NCBI GenBank assembly: GCA_944384025.1
Contig: CALWRS010000001.1
Coordinates: 124,001 to 188,000, forward strand
DNA from: an uncultured Lachnospiraceae bacterium
GTDB lineage: Bacteria > Bacillota > Clostridia > Lachnospirales > Lachnospiraceae
Length of the DNA: 64,000 bases
Direction of reading: 5' to 3'
In this document: in pieces, positions 51,278 to 61,253 of the stretch
Position numbering within the stretch: the first letter of the stretch is position 1
How the letters are laid out: every line of letters starts with the position of its first letter
Notes under the pieces: generated by a model
Database searches by the model: none
What the model saw: the letters and a program-made list of their open reading frames with translations, nothing else
Told to the model about the DNA's origin: nothing
Position numbers and translations under genes: made by a program

Positions 51278-53359
51278 GTGAAGATAAAAAAACTTTATCC
51301 CGAAGCTTTCGGGAAGTTTCAAAAAAGGGAATTTCAGTTTTCGGACGGGCTAAACGTCATCTACGGAGAAAACGAAGCGGGCAAATCCACGCTTACCGCT
51401 TTTTTGCGCGCGATGCTGTTCGGATTAGAAAAGCCGCGCGGAAGAGCAGGAAAGCAAGACCCTTACACGCGCTACCAGCCGCTTGATACGCCGGGAGCGT
51501 ACCAAGGGGCAATGGAGCTTGAAATCGGGGAAAAGGAATACCGCATCGAGCGGGTTTTTTACCAAAATGAGCGTCGTATTCGTCTGACAAACCGCAAAAC
51601 CGGCCGCGAAATTCCTGCCCGCTGGGAAGTGATGCAGCAGCTGCTGCCGGAACTTTCCGAGAGCGGATTTTTAAATACGGTCAGCGTTCCGCAAAGCGGT
51701 GCGGCAACCGATGCCGCGCTTGCCGCAGAATTGCAAAATTATATGGCGAATCTTTCCGCCGCTAAAAAGCAGGAAGTAGACGTCTCCGGAGCTATTTCAA
51801 AGCTTTCGGAACAAATCCGGCAGCTTGACGCTAAAAAGCTTCCGGAACAAATCCGGCAGCTGGAGCAAAAGCTGGAGCAGGAAGAGACGCAAATGCTTTT
51901 GCTTGACCAAAGAGCGCAGGAGCGAAGAGAAGCGCAAGAGCGGCTTTTGGAAGTGGAAAAAGAGCTTTCTGATTTGCAGAAAGAAAAAAGCGAGTCGCAC
52001 GATGCGGAATTTTCCGTGATGTTTGAACGCTTTCTTACGTATCGTTCGAATTTGCGCGAATACGAAGACCGGCAAAGAGAATTGCTTGCAAAAAAAGAAA
52101 GTCTTATGGAAGCGCAAGACGTAGATACGCAGGAAGAAGTCCGGCGTTTGGAGGTTTACCGGGAAAAAAAGCAGCAGATTCTTAAAAAAGAAGAAGAGAT
52201 GCGCCGCGAAGAAGAGCGCTTTTTGGAAGAGAGTAAGCAGCGGGCAAAGTCTGCGAAAAAAGCGGATCGTTGGCTTTGCATTTTGTCGGTTCTGTTTCTT
52301 TTAACAGCGGGCGCACTGTTTTTCCTGCCGGTAGCCGCCGCTGTATCGGCAGTTTGTGCACTTGCTTTGTTTGCAGCCTTCGCTGTTCGAAAAAAATGCC
52401 GCAAGCGAAAAGAAGCGCAGCTTGCCGAGGAGCAAAGACAAAGCGCTTTGCAGGCGGAAAAAGAATGCGAAGCGATGCGCATGGAGCTTGCCGATGAGCC
52501 TACCGAGGAGGAACAAAGCGAGCAAATCGCCAAGCTTAGAGAAGAAAAAGCGATTGCCCGCAGTCACCTTGAAAGCCTAGCAGCGCAGCAAAAGCGCGAG
52601 AAAAAGACCGAAGAGGATCTTCGCTTGCAAGAAGAAGCGCTTCTTGCGTATTTCCGGCAGTTTGGGGAAGTCTCTGAGCTTACGGAGCCGGAAGTAAGAA
52701 ATATACAAGGGCGATTGCTTGCACAAAGCGCAAGCAGCGAACACCGCCGCAAGGAACTGCTTTCGGAGTCCACAAACTTGCAAAACGAAATTGCGCGGCT
52801 TGACGGCGTTTTGGAACAGGGCGTGCAGCTTGAAGCAAAGAGCATGGAGTACCGCACCAGTTTGTGCGAGCTGCAAAGCCGTCTTTCGGAAGATACGCAG
52901 GAAAAACAGGCGATTTTGCTTGCGCAGGAGACGCTGAAAAAACTGTCGGAGGAAATTCACGACAGTTTCGGAAAAGAACTAAACAAAACAGCGTCCGCTT
53001 ACGTAAAGAAGCTGACAAACGGCGCGTACCGGAAGCTGACGCTTGATGAAAAATTGCAGTTAAAAGTCGATGCCAGCGGCCGCTACATCAAGCCGGAGCA
53101 GTGCAGCGCGGGTACATTGGAGCAGCTTTATTTGGCGGTTCGGCTTGCTGTCGGGGAGACGATGTATCAAAGCGAGCCGCTGCCCTTAATTTTTGACGAT
53201 GCATTTGCTTATTACGACGACGCGCGTCTTTTAGAAACGCTTAGGATGCTTGCGCAGTGCGGCAGGCAGGTGCTTTTGTTTACTTGCCACAAAAGAGAAG
53301 CAAGGCTTTTAAAAGAGGCGGGACTGGCGTTTAACGCAGTTTCTTTAGCTGAGGGATAA
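51278..53359 (+). CDS. SbcC/YhaN-like SMC-type ATPase with central membrane segment
   Basis: 693 aa, GTG start (AAAGGAGG before). Walker A YGENEAGKST (31-40), signature-like SAGTLEQLYLAVRLAV and Walker B PLIFDDAFAYYDD near the end; between them two coiled coils interrupted at about 327-372 by a hydrophobic WLCILSVLFLLTAGALFFLP and AAVSAVCALALFAAFAVRK hairpin, as in YhaN-type proteins. Shorter than classical SbcC, and the zinc hook is replaced by the membrane-like hairpin. With the nuclease it probably forms an Mre11-Rad50-like complex near the membrane. Confidence 0.85.
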   Translation: MKIKKLYPEAFGKFQKREFQFSDGLNVIYGENEAGKSTLTAFLRAMLFGLEKPRGRAGKQDPYTRYQPLDTPGAYQGAMELEIGEKEYRIERVFYQNERRIRLTNRKTGREIPARWEVMQQLLPELSESGFLNTVSVPQSGAATDAALAAELQNYMANLSAAKKQEVDVSGAISKLSEQIRQLDAKKLPEQIRQLEQKLEQEETQMLLLDQRAQERREAQERLLEVEKELSDLQKEKSESHDAEFSVMFERFLTYRSNLREYEDRQRELLAKKESLMEAQDVDTQEEVRRLEVYREKKQQILKKEEEMRREEERFLEESKQRAKSAKKADRWLCILSVLFLLTAGALFFLPVAAAVSAVCALALFAAFAVRKKCRKRKEAQLAEEQRQSALQAEKECEAMRMELADEPTEEEQSEQIAKLREEKAIARSHLESLAAQQKREKKTEEDLRLQEEALLAYFRQFGEVSELTEPEVRNIQGRLLAQSASSEHRRKELLSESTNLQNEIARLDGVLEQGVQLEAKSMEYRTSLCELQSRLSEDTQEKQAILLAQETLKKLSEEIHDSFGKELNKTASAYVKKLTNGAYRKLTLDEKLQLKVDASGRYIKPEQCSAGTLEQLYLAVRLAVGETMYQSEPLPLIFDDAFAYYDDARLLETLRMLAQCGRQVLLFTCHKREARLLKEAGLAFNAVSLAEG

Positions 53360-53382
53360 AAAGGAAAATCGGGAGGAAAGTT

Positions 53383-54324
53383 ATGTCACTTGAGGTACGG
53401 AACTTAACAAAGTCTTATGGAGATAAAGTCGTTGTTGACAATTTAAGCTTTAAAATGGAGAAGCCGGGCGTATATGCGCTCCTTGGCACAAACGGTGCAG
53501 GAAAAACGACGTCCATCCGCGTGATGCTTGGGATGCTTCAATACGACTCCGGAGAAATTCTCTGGGACGGAAAGCCTATGAAGGCTTCGGAGCGCAATAT
53601 CGGCTATCTGGCAGAGGAGCGCGGGCTCTACCCCAAGTACTCGCTGCTTGATCAGCTGCTTTATTTTGCGCGCCTAAAAAAAGTTCCAAAAGTAGAGGCG
53701 CTAAAGCGTATTCACTACTGGGCGGATCGTTTGGAACTAAACGAATATATTTTCCCGCCGAAAAAAGCGAAAGGCAAAAAAAGCAAATCCAACCAAGCCG
53801 ATCAGCTAAGCAAAGGAAATCAGCAGAAAATTCAGCTGATGGCGGCGCTTATTTCCGATCCGGAAATTCTTGTGCTTGACGAGCCGCTTAGTGGTTTGGA
53901 TCCGGTAAACACCGACCTTTTTAAAACGGTCATCCGGGAAGAGATGAACAAAGACAAGTACATTATTATGTCCAGCCACCAGATGTTCACCATTGAGGAA
54001 TTTTGCACCGATTTGACAATTTTAAATCGTGGAAAAACAGTGCTTAGCGGCAATCTGGACGAGATTAAAAAAAGCTACGGCAGAGTCAATCTGTTCGTAA
54101 AGTGTGACGAAGACATTACGGAGTATGTGAAGGAGACGGGCGTTACGGTAAAGGAGAAGCTTCCGTCGGAGTACCAGCTTAAAGTAAGCGGAGAAGAAGA
54201 GGCGATGGAGTTTTTGAAAGGCCTGATTCAGCGCAAAATTACCGTTGTGCGTTTTGAACTTAGAGAGCCGTCGCTGCACGAAATCTTTGTGGAGAAAGTA
54301 GGGGAAAACCATGAAGAAGAGTGA
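53383..54324 (+). CDS. ABC transporter ATP-binding protein (NatA-like)
   Basis: 313 aa. Walker A GTNGAGKT, signature LSKGNQQK, Walker B ILVLDEPLSGLDP, switch SSHQM. A Lys/Ser-rich insert (PPKKAKGKKSKSNQADQ, about 126-142) precedes the signature. C-terminal accessory domain as in NatA. Overlaps the next gene by 14 bases. GGGAGG upstream of ATG 53383. Confidence 0.9.
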   Translation: MSLEVRNLTKSYGDKVVVDNLSFKMEKPGVYALLGTNGAGKTTSIRVMLGMLQYDSGEILWDGKPMKASERNIGYLAEERGLYPKYSLLDQLLYFARLKKVPKVEALKRIHYWADRLELNEYIFPPKKAKGKKSKSNQADQLSKGNQQKIQLMAALISDPEILVLDEPLSGLDPVNTDLFKTVIREEMNKDKYIIMSSHQMFTIEEFCTDLTILNRGKTVLSGNLDEIKKSYGRVNLFVKCDEDITEYVKETGVTVKEKLPSEYQLKVSGEEEAMEFLKGLIQRKITVVRFELREPSLHEIFVEKVGENHEEE

Positions 54325-55708
54325 ATTTCGCGGCGCCGCAAAGGTGTTTTCCTTTACGCTTATCCAGACGCTAAAAAATAGAGCGTACCTTGTGTTTACC
54401 GCTTTAATGGTGCTCTTTTCGGCGCTTTCTATGCCGCTTATGCACGCAATACAAAACATGGGAGAGGAGTCGGGTGTTGCGAAAATCGAAAACATCCGGC
54501 AAATCCTTTGGTACGACGAAACCGAAGCGCTGTTTGGAAGCAGTTTTACGCAAATGGGGCTGCAGTTTACAAAGATGCTCGCAGAACCTGCCTTTAGCGG
54601 CGTTACGTTTGAGGAGGCAGAATTGCCGTACGAAACCGTGCTTTCGGCGCTTAAAGAAGACGAAGCGTACGCGCACACCGTAATTGCCCGCCTTTTCTCG
54701 GGCGAGCTGGGGCTTACGCTGGAAGTTGTGCGGCCCGTTGCGGGAGCCGTCACCGAAGACGAAGGCGATTACTTAGCAGACAAAATGACGGAGAGCATCG
54801 TTGCGTTTAAAGAAGAGGCGACAGGGCTTACAAAAAGCCAGCAGGAAGTGCTTAAAACGCAAGTTTCGCTGCTTGTGCAGCGCGAAGACGAAAACGGCAG
54901 CTTAAAGGCAAAGGAAGATACGGTCATATCCAATGCGCAGTACTGGATTATCTACGGTCTGGCTTTCGTCGTTATGCTTGTAAGCACAATCGCAAGCTCG
55001 CAGGTTGCCTCCTCCATCGTAGTAGATAAGTCCACGCGCGTCGTAGAGTATTTGCTTACGTCCGTCCGTCCAATGGCGCTTGTCGTTGGAAAAACGCTTG
55101 CCATGCTGCTTGCGTCCATAGGGCAGATGTTTGTTATGATTGCGATTTTGCTTACCAGCAACTGGCTGACGGGACGCATTTCCGGAGAGGAAAGCTTTTT
55201 GCAGGGCATTTTGCCGGAAGGCATTTGGTCGAACATCACGCCGCTTAATTTGCTTGTGTCCGCCATTATGATTTGCCTTGGCTTTCTCTTTTACGCAGTG
55301 CTTGCCGCTATGTGCGGCGCCATGGCAAGCCGGATTGAGCAGACGCAGGAATCGCTTATGCTTTTGACGGTTTCTAACTGCGTTGGAATTTATTTGGCCG
55401 TGATGGCGGCAAACGAGCTGCAAATTTCCGGCAAGGGAGCTTTGGTAACGTTTACGATGTTCTTTCCGCTTTCCTCGCCTTATTTGATGCCGGGGATGCT
55501 TTTAACAGGCAGCGCAGCGTGGGGGAACGCGCTCGTCTCGATTCTCTTATTGTTGGTCGTAGACGCCCTTTTGTTTAAGTTCGTAGCAACGATTTACGAG
55601 CTGCTGATTACGCACAACGGCAGTCCGATTAAGGGAAAGGAACTGCTTGGAATCTATAAAAGTCTGAAAAAAGAGCATAAAAAGGGGGAAGCAGGATGCA
55701 CTCGCTAA
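54311..55708 (+). CDS. NatB-like ABC-2 permease 1
   Basis: 465 aa. One N-terminal helix (AYLVFTALMVLFSALSMPLM), an outer domain of about 170 residues, then five to six C-terminal helices, with the conserved ASSIVVDKSTRVVEYLLTSVRP coupling segment of the NatB/YhaP-type ABC-2 family. Likely an exporter of sodium or a small toxic molecule. Overlaps both neighbours (14 and 13 bases), so expression is strictly coupled. Confidence 0.87.
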   Translation: MKKSEFRGAAKVFSFTLIQTLKNRAYLVFTALMVLFSALSMPLMHAIQNMGEESGVAKIENIRQILWYDETEALFGSSFTQMGLQFTKMLAEPAFSGVTFEEAELPYETVLSALKEDEAYAHTVIARLFSGELGLTLEVVRPVAGAVTEDEGDYLADKMTESIVAFKEEATGLTKSQQEVLKTQVSLLVQREDENGSLKAKEDTVISNAQYWIIYGLAFVVMLVSTIASSQVASSIVVDKSTRVVEYLLTSVRPMALVVGKTLAMLLASIGQMFVMIAILLTSNWLTGRISGEESFLQGILPEGIWSNITPLNLLVSAIMICLGFLFYAVLAAMCGAMASRIEQTQESLMLLTVSNCVGIYLAVMAANELQISGKGALVTFTMFFPLSSPYLMPGMLLTGSAAWGNALVSILLLLVVDALLFKFVATIYELLITHNGSPIKGKELLGIYKSLKKEHKKGEAGCTR

Positions 55709-57024
55709 AAAACTGGAAATTGGCGTATTCGTTTACGTGTAAGCAGTACATGGGGACAACGCGCTTTAAAGTAATTACCACGCTTGTAGGCGTGCTGCTA
55801 CTTGGGATTTTGGCGGCAATCATTTTGGTGACCGCTATGCCAAAAGACGATGAGGAAGAAAAGCGCGAGAACGGAATAGAGCGCTTGTGCCTTTTAAACG
55901 AAACCGAGTTTTCTTTTGCGTCGCTTAAGGAGCTGTTTTCAGAAGATGAGGAGCTTGCGGATGTGGCGCTGGAAATGGTGGAGGGAAAGACGACGGAGGA
56001 GCTTGTCGTTTACGCGGGAGAGAAGTCAACGCGTACCTGCGCCGGAATTTTAAAATGGGAAGAGGAAGAGCTCCGTTTTTATATTGGAATTCCGGAAAAC
56101 TCTCTTTTAGACGAGGACGATGTGCAAGCGTATGAATCGGCGCTGTCCGCCTGCGTTTACGACGCCGTGCTTTTGGAGGCGGGAATTGCTCCGGAGCAGG
56201 TAGCGTTTTTGAACATCCCCGTGCAGTCCGTAAGCGTGGAAGCCGGAGAAAATACAAGCCTTGCCGCTATGCTTATCCGCCTGCTCGTCCCAATGTTTTT
56301 CGGGCTGTTTATGTACATGATCATTTTGCTGTATGGGCAGGGTGTCAGCAAGGAAGTGTCGATTGAAAAGACGTCCAAATTAATGGAGACGCTTTTAACG
56401 TCGATTCACCCGTATGCGCTTATGCTTGGCAAAGTGCTCGCCATTTATACAACGGCGATGCTGCAATGCTTTATATGGATTGGCTGCATTTTGGCCGGTA
56501 TCTTTGGCTCTTCCTTTGCGGCGGCGAAGCTGTTTCCAAAAGGTGGCAGCGCCGTGACGATGGCGGTGAATTTCCTGCGCGAGGAAATCGGCAGTACGGC
56601 GCTGTCGCTTCCGTCCGTCATTTTTGCAATCGTCGTCTTTTGCGCCGGCTGTCTTTTGTATTTCGCTTTGGCAGCGGTGGCGGGAAGCATGGTTTCCAAG
56701 CCGGAAGATGTAGCGAACGCACAGGCAATTTTAGTATTCCCCGTAATTATCAGCTGGCTTGTGTCTTATTTCGCGCTGTTTATGGACAACGAAGCGGTGA
56801 TGAGGGTCTGCCGGATTGTTCCGTTTACCGCGCCGTTTTGCGTGCCGGTTGAGCTTTTGATTGGCTCTATTAGCTGGGGGAGCGGACTTTTGGCGATTGT
56901 GCTTGTCCTTCTTACGTCCGGCGCACTCGTTTTCCTTACCGCAAGAATTTACCGCGGACTGGTGCTATATACCGGGCAGAAGCTTAGCTTTAAGACGCTG
57001 TGCGGCATCATTCGCGGAAAGTAA
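55696..57024 (+). CDS. NatB-like ABC-2 permease 2
   Basis: 442 aa, paralogue of the preceding permease with the same layout: N-terminal helix (LLGILAAIILVTAM), outer acidic domain, then six helices and the coupling segment KEVSIEKTSKLMETLLTSIHP. Together the two should form a heterodimeric channel with the NatA-like ATPase. GGGGGAAGC precedes ATG 55696. It ends 5 bases from the convergent nspC gene; no terminator is visible between. Confidence 0.87.
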   Translation: MHSLKNWKLAYSFTCKQYMGTTRFKVITTLVGVLLLGILAAIILVTAMPKDDEEEKRENGIERLCLLNETEFSFASLKELFSEDEELADVALEMVEGKTTEELVVYAGEKSTRTCAGILKWEEEELRFYIGIPENSLLDEDDVQAYESALSACVYDAVLLEAGIAPEQVAFLNIPVQSVSVEAGENTSLAAMLIRLLVPMFFGLFMYMIILLYGQGVSKEVSIEKTSKLMETLLTSIHPYALMLGKVLAIYTTAMLQCFIWIGCILAGIFGSSFAAAKLFPKGGSAVTMAVNFLREEIGSTALSLPSVIFAIVVFCAGCLLYFALAAVAGSMVSKPEDVANAQAILVFPVIISWLVSYFALFMDNEAVMRVCRIVPFTAPFCVPVELLIGSISWGSGLLAIVLVLLTSGALVFLTARIYRGLVLYTGQKLSFKTLCGIIRGK

Positions 57025-57029
57025 TTTCT

Positions 57030-58235
57030 CTAGCGCCCGCCGCCAAGCCGTCCCCGGAAATCTTCGTAGCCGAATTTTCGCAGGCAGACAAGCGTTTTGT
57101 CTTCCCGCATAACGTAAATGCTTGGAAGCGGCATTCCGTTAAATGTGTTGTTTTTGCAGGTCGTATAAATCGCCATATCGCCAAATAACAGCATATCGCC
57201 TCTTTTGGGCGCGAAGAGAAACGCGTAATCGCCAATCACGTCTCCGGCAAGGCATGTTGGCCCGCCAAGACGATACCAATCAGAAGCTGTGTCCCCTGCG
57301 CTGTAAAGCGGGGGACGGTAAGGCATTTCCAGCACATCGGGCATATGGCAGGCGGCGCTGACATCCAAAATTACAAGCTTTGTCTCGCCGTTTTGAAATA
57401 CGTCTTGCACGCGGGAAGCAAGATAGCCTGCGTTTAGCGCCCACGCTTCGCCCGGCTCAAGATACACCGCTACGCCCCAGCGCTCTTTTGCCTCTTTTAT
57501 ACACTTTTTAAGCTGCAGGGTATCGTAGCCCGGCCGCGTAATGTGATGACCTCCGCCCATATTCAGCCACTGCATATGCAAAAGGACGTCGCCAAACTGT
57601 TTTTGAACGGCGTCTAAAGTAAGCTCCAGCGCGTCGGCATCCTGCTCGCACAGCGTGTGAAAATGCAAACCGTCAAGCAGGGAAATGAGCTGCGGGGTCA
57701 TTTTTTCGTCCCACAAAGCGCGCGTCGTCCCAAGACGGCTGCCGGGTGCGCACGGGTCGTAAATGGCATGTCCGTCCTGCGTGGAACATTCAGGGTTAAT
57801 CCGAAGGCCGATGCTTTTTCCCGCTTGTTTTGCGGCGGGACCAAATCTTTCCAGCTGACCTGGCGTATTAAACACAATGTGGTCGGCATACCGCAGCAGT
57901 TCGTCAAACTCCTCGTCTTTGTATGCGGCGCAAAAGACATGGACTTCCTTGCCGGGCATTTCCTCCGCGCCTAGGCGCGCTTCGTACAGGCCGCTTGCTT
58001 CCGTTCCGCAAAGGTAGTCGGATAAAAGCGGATACAAGTCAAAATTGGAAAACGCTTTTTGCGCAAGGAGAAGGCGGCAGCCGGCACTTTTTGCTAACTC
58101 CGCCAACATCGAAGCGTTTCGCCGAAGCATAGCCTCATCCAGAATGTAACAAGGCGTAGGCAATGCTCCAAACAGTTCTTCCGGCGTCCGTCCGCTTAAG
58201 CCTGCAAACGGAGGACGCGTCTCTTTTTCGCACAT
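57030..58235 (-). CDS. nspC: Carboxynorspermidine/carboxyspermidine decarboxylase NspC
   Basis: 401 aa PLP enzyme of fold III (alanine-racemase type). PLP lysine K60 in LLLAQKAFSN; LRINPECSTQD, HFHTLCEQDADAL, NMGGGHHITRPGYD and the distal CHMPDVLEMPYRPP site are those of NspC. Decarboxylates carboxyspermidine to spermidine (or the nor-form). Starts 2 bases after the lys1 stop; last gene of the polyamine operon. Confidence 0.93.
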   Translation of the reverse strand: MCEKETRPPFAGLSGRTPEELFGALPTPCYILDEAMLRRNASMLAELAKSAGCRLLLAQKAFSNFDLYPLLSDYLCGTEASGLYEARLGAEEMPGKEVHVFCAAYKDEEFDELLRYADHIVFNTPGQLERFGPAAKQAGKSIGLRINPECSTQDGHAIYDPCAPGSRLGTTRALWDEKMTPQLISLLDGLHFHTLCEQDADALELTLDAVQKQFGDVLLHMQWLNMGGGHHITRPGYDTLQLKKCIKEAKERWGVAVYLEPGEAWALNAGYLASRVQDVFQNGETKLVILDVSAACHMPDVLEMPYRPPLYSAGDTASDWYRLGGPTCLAGDVIGDYAFLFAPKRGDMLLFGDMAIYTTCKNNTFNGMPLPSIYVMREDKTLVCLRKFGYEDFRGRLGGGR

Positions 58236-58237
58236 CG

Positions 58238-59497
58238 TTATCTTACCAAAACCGGCGAGCGGTTTTCTTTCCTTGGAAGTCCGTATTTTTCAAGCGCCGC
58301 CAAAAAAGGATCGGGATTTAACTCTTCTACGGTATATACGCCCGGGCGGTTCCACTGTCCGGTTAGAAGCATCAGGGCGCCGCACATAGCGGGAACGCCG
58401 GTCGTGTAGCTGATCGCCTGACTGCCCACCTCGCGGTAGCACTCCTGATGGTCGCAGATGTTATAAATGTAATACGTCTTTTCTTTCCCGTCCTTTTTCC
58501 CGGTAAAAATACAGCCGATATTTGTCTTTCCTTTCGTGCGCGGCCCAAGGCTTGCGGGGTCAGGCAGCAGCGCCTTTAAAAACTTGATCGGCACAATGGA
58601 ATGGCCTTCAAATTCCACAGGGCTTGTGGAGAGCATTCCTACGTTTTCCAAACAGCGCATATGGTCAAGGTAGCTTTGTCCAAACGTCATGAAAAACCGA
58701 ATCCGCTTTGCTTCCGGAATGTTTTTGGCAAGGCTCTCGATTTCCTCGTGATGAAGCAGGTACATGTCTTTAAGCCCTACCTGATCGAATTCGTATTCGC
58801 GCTTGATGCTCATTGGCGGAATTTCCACCCAGCGTCCGTCTTCCCAGTAGCTTCCGGGAGCGGACACTTCCCGCAAATTGACTTCGGGGTTAAAGTTGGT
58901 TGCAAAAGGGTAGCCGTGGTCGCCGCCGTTGCAGTCCAGAATGTCAATGGTTTCGATGGAATCGAACTCGTGCTTTTTTGCGTAAGCGCAATATGCCTGC
59001 GTTACGCCGGGGTCAAAGCCGCAGCCAAGCAGCGCCATAAGACCTGCGTCCTCAAATTTCTTTTTGTACGCCCACTGCCAGCTGTAGTCAAAGTAAGCGG
59101 AAAAACCAGCTTCCTTGCAGCGCTTTTCGTAGATGGCGCGCCAAGCCGGGTCGTCGGTGTCTTCCGGTTCGTAGTTCGCCGTGTCCATGTAATTTACCCC
59201 ATACAAAAGGCAGGCGTCCATAATCGTCAAATCCTGATACGGCAGCGCAAGATTCATAACCAAATCCGGCTGATAGGAGCGAAACAGCGCCACCAGCTGC
59301 TCTACATCGTCTGCATCCACCTGCGCCGTAGTAATTTTGGTGGCGGTTTTCGGGGCCAGTTCGGCGGCAAGCCGGTCGCATTTTTCTTTTGTGCGGCTTG
59401 CAATGCAAAGCTCGGTAAACACCTCGCTTGCCTGACAGCATTTGTGAATGGCAACGGAAGCTACGCCGCCGCAGCCGATAACAAGAACTTTGCTCAT
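58238..59497 (-). CDS. lys1: Carboxynorspermidine synthase (saccharopine-dehydrogenase family)
   Basis: 419 aa. Rossmann start MSKVLVIGCGGVASVAIHKC, then the saccharopine-dehydrogenase-like body with GCGFDPGVTQAYCAYA and DYSWQWAYKKKFE. Condenses aspartate semialdehyde with putrescine (or diaminopropane) and reduces the product with NADPH. Start overlaps the speB stop (ATGA). Its pairing with nspC defines the carboxyspermidine route. Confidence 0.92.
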   Translation of the reverse strand: MSKVLVIGCGGVASVAIHKCCQASEVFTELCIASRTKEKCDRLAAELAPKTATKITTAQVDADDVEQLVALFRSYQPDLVMNLALPYQDLTIMDACLLYGVNYMDTANYEPEDTDDPAWRAIYEKRCKEAGFSAYFDYSWQWAYKKKFEDAGLMALLGCGFDPGVTQAYCAYAKKHEFDSIETIDILDCNGGDHGYPFATNFNPEVNLREVSAPGSYWEDGRWVEIPPMSIKREYEFDQVGLKDMYLLHHEEIESLAKNIPEAKRIRFFMTFGQSYLDHMRCLENVGMLSTSPVEFEGHSIVPIKFLKALLPDPASLGPRTKGKTNIGCIFTGKKDGKEKTYYIYNICDHQECYREVGSQAISYTTGVPAMCGALMLLTGQWNRPGVYTVEELNPDPFLAALEKYGLPRKENRSPVLVR

Positions 59498-60378
59498 GGG
59501 GAAATCTCCTTTCTTAAATGAGGTTTGTCAATTGCGAGAATCAGCTCCCGCACAACCTTACATGCGGTTGCGGTAGAGACTCCGCTTGTATCTAACGACG
59601 GCGCCAGTTCGTTTACGTCTGCGCCGATAACGTTTGTCGTACAGACCGTTTGGATTGCGTCAAGCAGCTGCAAAAAGCTGACGCCGCCGGCCTCAGGCGT
59701 TCCGGTTCCCGGAAATGCGGAAGGGTCAAGGCAGTCTAGGTCTATCGTAAAATAGACGGGCAGCTTGTGCGCCTTTAAATAGCTGACTGTCTCTAAAAGT
59801 CCGTCAAAATTAAATAGGTGCATACGCGTATGCGCTTTTGCAAACGCAAATTCGCTTCGGTCGCCGCTTCGGATACAAAATTGGTGAATTTTCCCTTCTC
59901 CAAGCAGTTCATAGCAGCGCCGCAAAACGCAGGCGTGGCTTAGCTTAGCGCCAAGATAGTCGTCGCGCAGGTCTGCATGGGCGTCAAAGTGGATGATTTG
60001 TAAATCCGGGTAGCGCTTTATTGCAGCGGATACAGCCGCAAGCGTAACGAGGTGCTCTCCGCCAAGCAGCAAGGGAAATTTCCCGTCGTTTAAAATCGTT
60101 TCCGCGCGGTCTTGAATGCTTGCCAGAGCGTCCTTTGCGCTCCCAAAGCAAAGCTCTAGGTCGCCGCTGTCAAAGACGGCGCAGTCGGTTAAATCCGCGT
60201 TTTGGTAAGGGCTGTACGTTTCTAGTCCAAAGCTTTCGTGCCGCATGGCGGAAGAGCCAAACCGTGCGCCGGGGCGAAAGCTCGTCGTAGAATCAAACGG
60301 CGCTCCGTAGAGGACGATGCGTGCGTCTTCGTACGCGCAGTCGCAACCAAGAAACGTTTCCACGTTTGGAGCCAACAT
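59494..60378 (-). CDS. speB: Agmatinase SpeB (ureohydrolase)
   Basis: 294 aa. Manganese-cluster motifs GGEHLVTL, DAHADLRDDYLG, and DLDCLDPSAFPGTGTPEAGG. Splits agmatine into putrescine and urea; in some bacteria close relatives act on aminopropylagmatine. Start ATG 60378, one base after the speE stop; a GGAGG-rich speE end is its ribosome site. The longer frame to 60399 is speE sequence. Confidence 0.92.
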   Translation of the reverse strand: MLAPNVETFLGCDCAYEDARIVLYGAPFDSTTSFRPGARFGSSAMRHESFGLETYSPYQNADLTDCAVFDSGDLELCFGSAKDALASIQDRAETILNDGKFPLLLGGEHLVTLAAVSAAIKRYPDLQIIHFDAHADLRDDYLGAKLSHACVLRRCYELLGEGKIHQFCIRSGDRSEFAFAKAHTRMHLFNFDGLLETVSYLKAHKLPVYFTIDLDCLDPSAFPGTGTPEAGGVSFLQLLDAIQTVCTTNVIGADVNELAPSLDTSGVSTATACKVVRELILAIDKPHLRKEISP

Positions 60379-60379
60379 A

Positions 60380-61234
60380 CTATTCCTCCACCTCCTCAAG
60401 CATCTCTTCCAAAAAGGCCGGGAGCCAAAAAGCGCCGATATGCAGCCGCGTCGTATAATAGCGGGTGTGCAGATTCAGCTTCTTCCAAGCCTCCGCGTCC
60501 AAATCGTCAATAGGGTGGTACTTTTTGCTGGCAAATCCAAACAGCCAATAACCGGCCGCGTAGGTCGGGATGTGCGCTTGATAAACGCGGCTAATCGGGA
60601 ACGTATTTACAATCCGCTTATGGCTGCGCTGCATGGCGGTTGCGTCTTCCGCGTAAAACGGGCTGCCCTGCTGATTGACCATAATGCCGTCCTCGCGCAG
60701 TGCGTTGTAGCAGTTGCCGTAAAACTCCCGCGTAAACAGGCCTTCCGAAGGGCCGAACGGATCGGTGGAATCTACAATAATTAAGTCGTAGGCAGCCTCG
60801 CGGCGGCGGATGAATTTCAACGCGTTTTCAAAGTGAATATGTACCCGTCGGTCGTCCATGCGGCAAGCGTTGCCGGGCAAATACGCGCGGCATGCCTCTG
60901 GCACTTTCGGATCCATTTCTACAAGGTCGATGTGTTCAACGCGGTCGTAGCGCGTAAGCTCCCGCACAACGCCGCCGTCCCCTGCGCCAATCACAAGAAT
61001 GTCGCGGATGCCGGGATGCACCGCCATAGGCACGTGGGTAATCATTTCGTCGTAAATAAATTCGTCGCGCTCCGTCAGCATGACATTGCCGTTTAGCGTT
61101 AAAACGCGCCCGAATTCCGGCGTTTCAAAAATGTCAATTTGCTGATAGTCGCTTTGCTTTGAGTAAAGATGTCTCGTAACGCGGATGCTGTGCTTTACAT
61201 CCGGCGTATGAAACTCGCTGAACCACATTTCCAT
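60380..61234 (-). CDS. speE: Spermidine synthase SpeE (aminopropyltransferase)
   Basis: 284 aa. WFSEFHTPDVKHSIRV start, tetramerisation strand, GAGDGGVVRELTRY (decarboxylated-SAM site), VEMDPKV, and DSTDPFGPSEGLFTREFY (catalytic Asp). Needs an aminopropyl donor made by SpeD, which is not in this operon although lys1-nspC offers another way to spermidine. AAAGGAGG-like site upstream of ATG 61234. Confidence 0.93.
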   Translation of the reverse strand: MEMWFSEFHTPDVKHSIRVTRHLYSKQSDYQQIDIFETPEFGRVLTLNGNVMLTERDEFIYDEMITHVPMAVHPGIRDILVIGAGDGGVVRELTRYDRVEHIDLVEMDPKVPEACRAYLPGNACRMDDRRVHIHFENALKFIRRREAAYDLIIVDSTDPFGPSEGLFTREFYGNCYNALREDGIMVNQQGSPFYAEDATAMQRSHKRIVNTFPISRVYQAHIPTYAAGYWLFGFASKKYHPIDDLDAEAWKKLNLHTRYYTTRLHIGAFWLPAFLEEMLEEVEE

Positions 61235-61253
61235 TTTCCGTCCTCCTTTTGCT

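Noticed and set aside
58601-59521. 306-codon plus-strand ORF opposite lys1
   Set aside because: Antisense shadow of the saccharopine-dehydrogenase-like gene; no ribosome site and low-complexity translation.
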